NCBI RefSeq assembly: GCF_026242045.1
Contig: NZ_JAPJDO010000028.1
Span: forward strand, 1 to 64,000
Direction: 5' to 3'
DNA: 64,000 nucleotides
From: Mycobacterium pinniadriaticum
GTDB taxonomy: Bacteria; Actinomycetota; Actinomycetes; Mycobacteriales; Mycobacteriaceae
Shown: positions 61,300 to 64,000 of the stretch, in pieces
How positions within the stretch are numbered: the first letter of the stretch is position 1
Layout of the letters: each line of letters begins with the position of its first letter
The notes under the pieces: model-generated
Databases searched by the model: none
Told to the model about the DNA's origin: nothing
What the model saw: only the letters and a program-made list of their open reading frames with translations
Program-made: the position numbers and the translations under genes

Positions 61300-62708
61300 C
61301 GATCGAGAACCCAACCGAACAGACCCACGAGATAGGCCAGAACCGGAATCAACGATGCGTCGACCGCGGCGGCGAGCAGTCCGACCAGTCGCCGAATCGG
61401 CAGCGAATAGCTTTCCGGTTCGGCGAGATTCGGATTCACCGAGGCTGTGACCAACGCCGCGGTGAAGACGCCCAGCGCCGCCAGGACGCATGCCGCGGGT
61501 AGCTGGTGGCCGGTGCTGAGGAACAGCACCAGCAGGCCGATCGAGGCAAGGACGGGTTGCATCAACAGCAATGCCTTGCACGCGGCGGTATCCCACACCC
61601 GGGCGCGCAAGACCGCGGCGGCCGATGTTGCGATGACCGCGTACCACCCCCACGCGCCAACCGAGTCGGGCCGTTCGACCACAGCCAGTGACCCCAGGAC
61701 CGACAGCACCACCGCGCCAGCGATGAATCCGGTTTGATGCGCCTCACTGAGCCGGACGCGACGAGGCAGATCCTCGAGAACACGCATCGCCGGAGCCGAC
61801 GGTGCGGGATCGCCCGGCGCCGGGATGACGGGAAGCGGCAGACGGGCCGTCAACGCCGACAGCTGAGCCGCGTTGACCGCGAGCAGCAGGGCAACCGCCA
61901 GCAAGCCGCAGCCGAGCGTCGACAGCGGAAGCTCCCATCCCTGTGCCACCGCAGCCGCGATCATGATCGCGGCGCCGATGACGGTCGTCGCGGCGAAAAA
62001 GGCGAGACATCGCTCAACGACCATCACGCAGATCAGCGACCAGGCGGTCACTCCCGCGGCTGTCAGCATCACCTGCGCGGGGCCCGGTCCACCGTCGACG
62101 GCCGAGGCGAGCCCGGCGCCGATGGGGACCAGGGCAACGATGGACAGCTCGGCGGCCCAGCGATCTTCACCCGCGCGTGCCAACAGTGCGGTGAAGACGG
62201 CAACGGCAGCCACCGCGCTCACCGCGTACAGACCGGCCACGCCGCCGACGGCGATGCGGTGAGCGACCGCCATCGCGGTGGCGGCGAGTATCAGCACGAT
62301 CGTGGCGATCCGCGACAACATCGCGACGTTGGCGATACCCCATGGCCGCAGCCGCGACGCCGAGAAGATGGCGGCGGCATCGGCGATGTCCTCGACGACC
62401 CCGGGAGCCGACGGCCCCGACGGAACAGGTTGGAGGGCAAGCAGATCACCGTCGACGACGCCGACCGTGTCCAGACTGGCATCCAGTGAGAACGGTGCAC
62501 CCCCGACCGGAGCCAGACTCAGCGATCGTGGTGCCGCGTCGGTGGTCGCCTTGCCGGGGGGCAGCAGACGGCGAACGGCAGGCAGGATCTCGCGCATCGG
62601 CAGCGCTGCCGGCAGCGCCACGTCCACGAGTCGGCCGTCGGCGAGGATGGCAACCCGCACGATCGGCAGGACGGGGCCGCTGTCGGTGGGCACCGAGACG
62701 TCGGTCAT
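61296..62708 (-). CDS. eccD: EccD, ESX membrane channel subunit (ESX-3 type)
   Basis: 470 residues from ATG 62708. N-terminal ubiquitin-like domain (VRVAILADGRLVDVALPAALP), then eleven hydrophobic segments from about residue 125 to the end. EccD forms the membrane vestibule of type VII secretion. ATGA overlap with mycP. 14 bases after espG. Confidence 0.9.
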   Translation of the reverse strand: MTDVSVPTDSGPVLPIVRVAILADGRLVDVALPAALPMREILPAVRRLLPPGKATTDAAPRSLSLAPVGGAPFSLDASLDTVGVVDGDLLALQPVPSGPSAPGVVEDIADAAAIFSASRLRPWGIANVAMLSRIATIVLILAATAMAVAHRIAVGGVAGLYAVSAVAAVAVFTALLARAGEDRWAAELSIVALVPIGAGLASAVDGGPGPAQVMLTAAGVTAWSLICVMVVERCLAFFAATTVIGAAIMIAAAVAQGWELPLSTLGCGLLAVALLLAVNAAQLSALTARLPLPVIPAPGDPAPSAPAMRVLEDLPRRVRLSEAHQTGFIAGAVVLSVLGSLAVVERPDSVGAWGWYAVIATSAAAVLRARVWDTAACKALLLMQPVLASIGLLVLFLSTGHQLPAACVLAALGVFTAALVTASVNPNLAEPESYSLPIRRLVGLLAAAVDASLIPVLAYLVGLFGWVLDR

Positions 62709-62722
62709 CTGGTCGTTCTCTT

Positions 62723-63583
62723 TCAGGAATCTTGAGCGATGAAGTCGCGGACTGGTTGAAGCGGCGAGAACCACGGGCCGGCTGGCAGGACGTCGGTCAG
62801 CCGTTCGATCGCCAGGGCGATCGCCAGGTCCGTCCCCGGCGCGAACACCGACACCCACTCTCCGTCGAAGGCGCGCACGGGGCTGACCACCAGGCGTCCG
62901 GCAGCGCTGTCCAGCACCGCGATTCCGATCTCGGTGGTCATCGGGGTGGCGCCGTCGAGTTGGCCGGCCAGCACTTCGACATAGGTGGTCGGTTGATCGA
63001 AGGTGGCCCGGACGACGGCCCTGGCCGATTCCGGAATGCCGAGGTGTCTCATCACGTCGGAGAGCTCGGCGCCCTCGCGCAGTTGCTCGTCGGCTCTGGC
63101 ACCAACCCGCAGCGGAAGCGTGAACTCCTCGAAGCGCGCCGCCGCGCGTCCCGGCAAGGCGGCGGTGACAATCGGGGACATGGCCTGTCCGGATGCGATG
63201 TTCAGCGCCGTGAAGGTAACCAGCTGGGCATTGCGCAGCGCGACCACGATCTGGCCCTGCCGGTAGGCGACAATGCCTCGAAGCCGGTCGGCCGACGAGC
63301 CGGCTCCATCCACATAGCGCAGTTCCAGCCAGCGCTCCGGCCAGCAGACAACCCGAATCCATTGCCGCACAGCGGGGTCGATCCTTCCGTGGGCGACCAA
63401 CCCGAGCCTGGTCAGCTCGGCGACCTGCCGTGACGCGAACGCCGCGCGTTCCGACACGTCACAACACGGCGGCGTGATCGCCAAAACCCAGGGGAACGTG
63501 CCGACCTCGCCTTCCTCGGCGATGAACCAGGCCGCCTCCACCGACAGCTCGACCGCGTCAGCCGCCGGCATATCCCGCCCCAT
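62723..63583 (-). CDS. espG: EspG, PE/PPE-specific chaperone (ESX-3 type)
   Basis: 286 residues (ATG 63583 or 63571). EspG fold with VELSVEAAWFIAEEGEVG at the start and paired beta-meander regions. EspG chaperones bind the PPE tip to keep PE-PPE pairs soluble before export. Located nine bases after esxH. It may recognise the nearby PPE, though a PE partner is not in the window. Confidence 0.87.
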   Translation of the reverse strand: MGRDMPAADAVELSVEAAWFIAEEGEVGTFPWVLAITPPCCDVSERAAFASRQVAELTRLGLVAHGRIDPAVRQWIRVVCWPERWLELRYVDGAGSSADRLRGIVAYRQGQIVVALRNAQLVTFTALNIASGQAMSPIVTAALPGRAAARFEEFTLPLRVGARADEQLREGAELSDVMRHLGIPESARAVVRATFDQPTTYVEVLAGQLDGATPMTTEIGIAVLDSAAGRLVVSPVRAFDGEWVSVFAPGTDLAIALAIERLTDVLPAGPWFSPLQPVRDFIAQDS

Positions 63584-63592
63584 CTCGTCGGG

Positions 63593-63880
63593 TCAACCCC
63601 ACTTGGCACCTTCGGCCCGATCTCGGGCCTGCATCGCGAGCGTGTTCGTCTCATGTGTCGAGGCCATGGCGCGATAGGCGCGTACCAGTTCCTCCATGGC
63701 GCTGTTCCATTGGGCCTGCCACAGCTGGTAGGTCATTCCCGTATCACCCTGCCAAGCCCCGCGAAGCGCGGCCTGTTCGGCGGCGATGTCGGCACCCACG
63801 GCCTGCAACGTCCCTGCGTAGCCGGCCATGTCGCCGGCGTGTCCGAGCATGGCGGGGTAGTTGTACATGATCTGAGACAT
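63593..63880 (-). CDS. esxH: EsxH-type WXG100 protein
   Basis: 95 residues, MSQIMYNYPAMLGHAGDMAG, W-x-G as AWQGDTG at about 42-48, and C-terminal helix ending DRAEGAKWG. This is the EsxH (TB10.4) signature, almost identical in its first 26 residues to the ESX-3 protein as I remember it. It pairs with EsxG; the heterodimer is secreted and binds metal and host ESCRT in M. tuberculosis. Confidence 0.94.
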   Translation of the reverse strand: MSQIMYNYPAMLGHAGDMAGYAGTLQAVGADIAAEQAALRGAWQGDTGMTYQLWQAQWNSAMEELVRAYRAMASTHETNTLAMQARDRAEGAKWG

Positions 63881-64000
63881 CAGCTACCCCCATACGTGCC
63901 GGCCGCGGCGGCGTCTTGGGCCACATAGGTGGCGCCGGCGTCGCCCAGATTGGCTTGGGCGAGGTCCAGCAGCGCGTTCACCTTCGCGGCCGCTTCGACG
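63880..64000 (-). CDS. esxG: EsxG-type WXG100 protein, 3' part
   Basis: The last 39 residues before the window edge read VEAAAKVNALLDLAQANLG and TYVAQDAAAAGTYGGS, matching the EsxG C-terminus. The TGA shares its last base with the esxH ATG (TGATG). The start lies outside the window. Confidence 0.88.
   Translation of the reverse strand, partial: VEAAAKVNALLDLAQANLGDAGATYVAQDAAAAGTYGGS

Noticed and set aside
1..64000. CRISPR arrays, rRNA genes and replication origins
   Set aside because: No regularly spaced repeats, rRNA sequence or DnaA-box clusters were seen.

Overview
The window is high-GC actinobacterial DNA, almost certainly from a Mycolicibacterium/Mycobacterium chromosome. Supporting evidence is a PPE protein, ESX components (EsxG, EsxH, EspG, EccD, MycP, EccE), an MmpL transporter, a menaquinone-9 gene set (grcC1, menJ, menG, menD), mgtA and bpoC. 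The order from yajQ to bpoC follows M. tuberculosis Rv0566c to Rv0554, with local insertions.

Region 1 (1-16190) is an accessory island ending at tRNA-Tyr. It holds the tail of an IS3 transposase beside a ThiF/E1-like gene lacking the start of its fold, a lone secreted CBM2 protein, a frame-broken Mrr-type nuclease, two unknown genes and a truncated AlbA_2 protein. These are followed by an AbiEi/AbiEii (MenA/MenT-type) toxin-antitoxin pair with an inverted-repeat operator and an IS110 element with a candidate bridge-RNA leader. A compact three-gene tyrosine-recombinase unit (recombinase, HTH protein, zinc-finger pseudo-recombinase) comes next, then an excisionase and a phage-type integrase facing the tRNA.

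Region 2 (16191-38776) is mostly core: yajQ, a flavin monooxygenase, cyanase, gpsA, secreted proteins, htpX, the menaquinone genes, pcp, a phytoene-dehydrogenase-like oxidoreductase, an SDR, mgtA, a DsbA-like lipoprotein, a DUF3592 membrane protein, menD and bpoC. An operon of a signal-less subtilase and a ComEC-like MBL hydrolase has been inserted between the oxidoreductase and menG. Related palindromes close several of these genes.

Region 3 (38850-64000) is the most interesting. A complete isonitrile-lipopeptide operon (orthologous to Rv0096-Rv0101: PPE, ScoE/Rv0097 oxidase, FcoT/ScoD, FadD10, ACP, NRPS) runs on the minus strand. Its NRPS has one module, and the last gene, fused by an ATGA overlap, is a small heavy-metal-binding (HMA) protein. 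It is followed by a GlxA-type regulator and a close relative of isonitrile hydratase. Converging on it is a second oxidase/FcoT-like/AMP-ligase trio on the plus strand, divergent from a condensation-type acyltransferase. Upstream lies an ESX-3-type operon (esxG-esxH-espG-eccD-mycP-eccE) whose mycosin has Gly in place of the catalytic Ser, and whose last gene is a translationally coupled mmpL. Together these genes suggest an integrated system for making, exporting or retrieving, and degrading an isonitrile metallophore. That joint role is inference; each family assignment rests on visible motifs.
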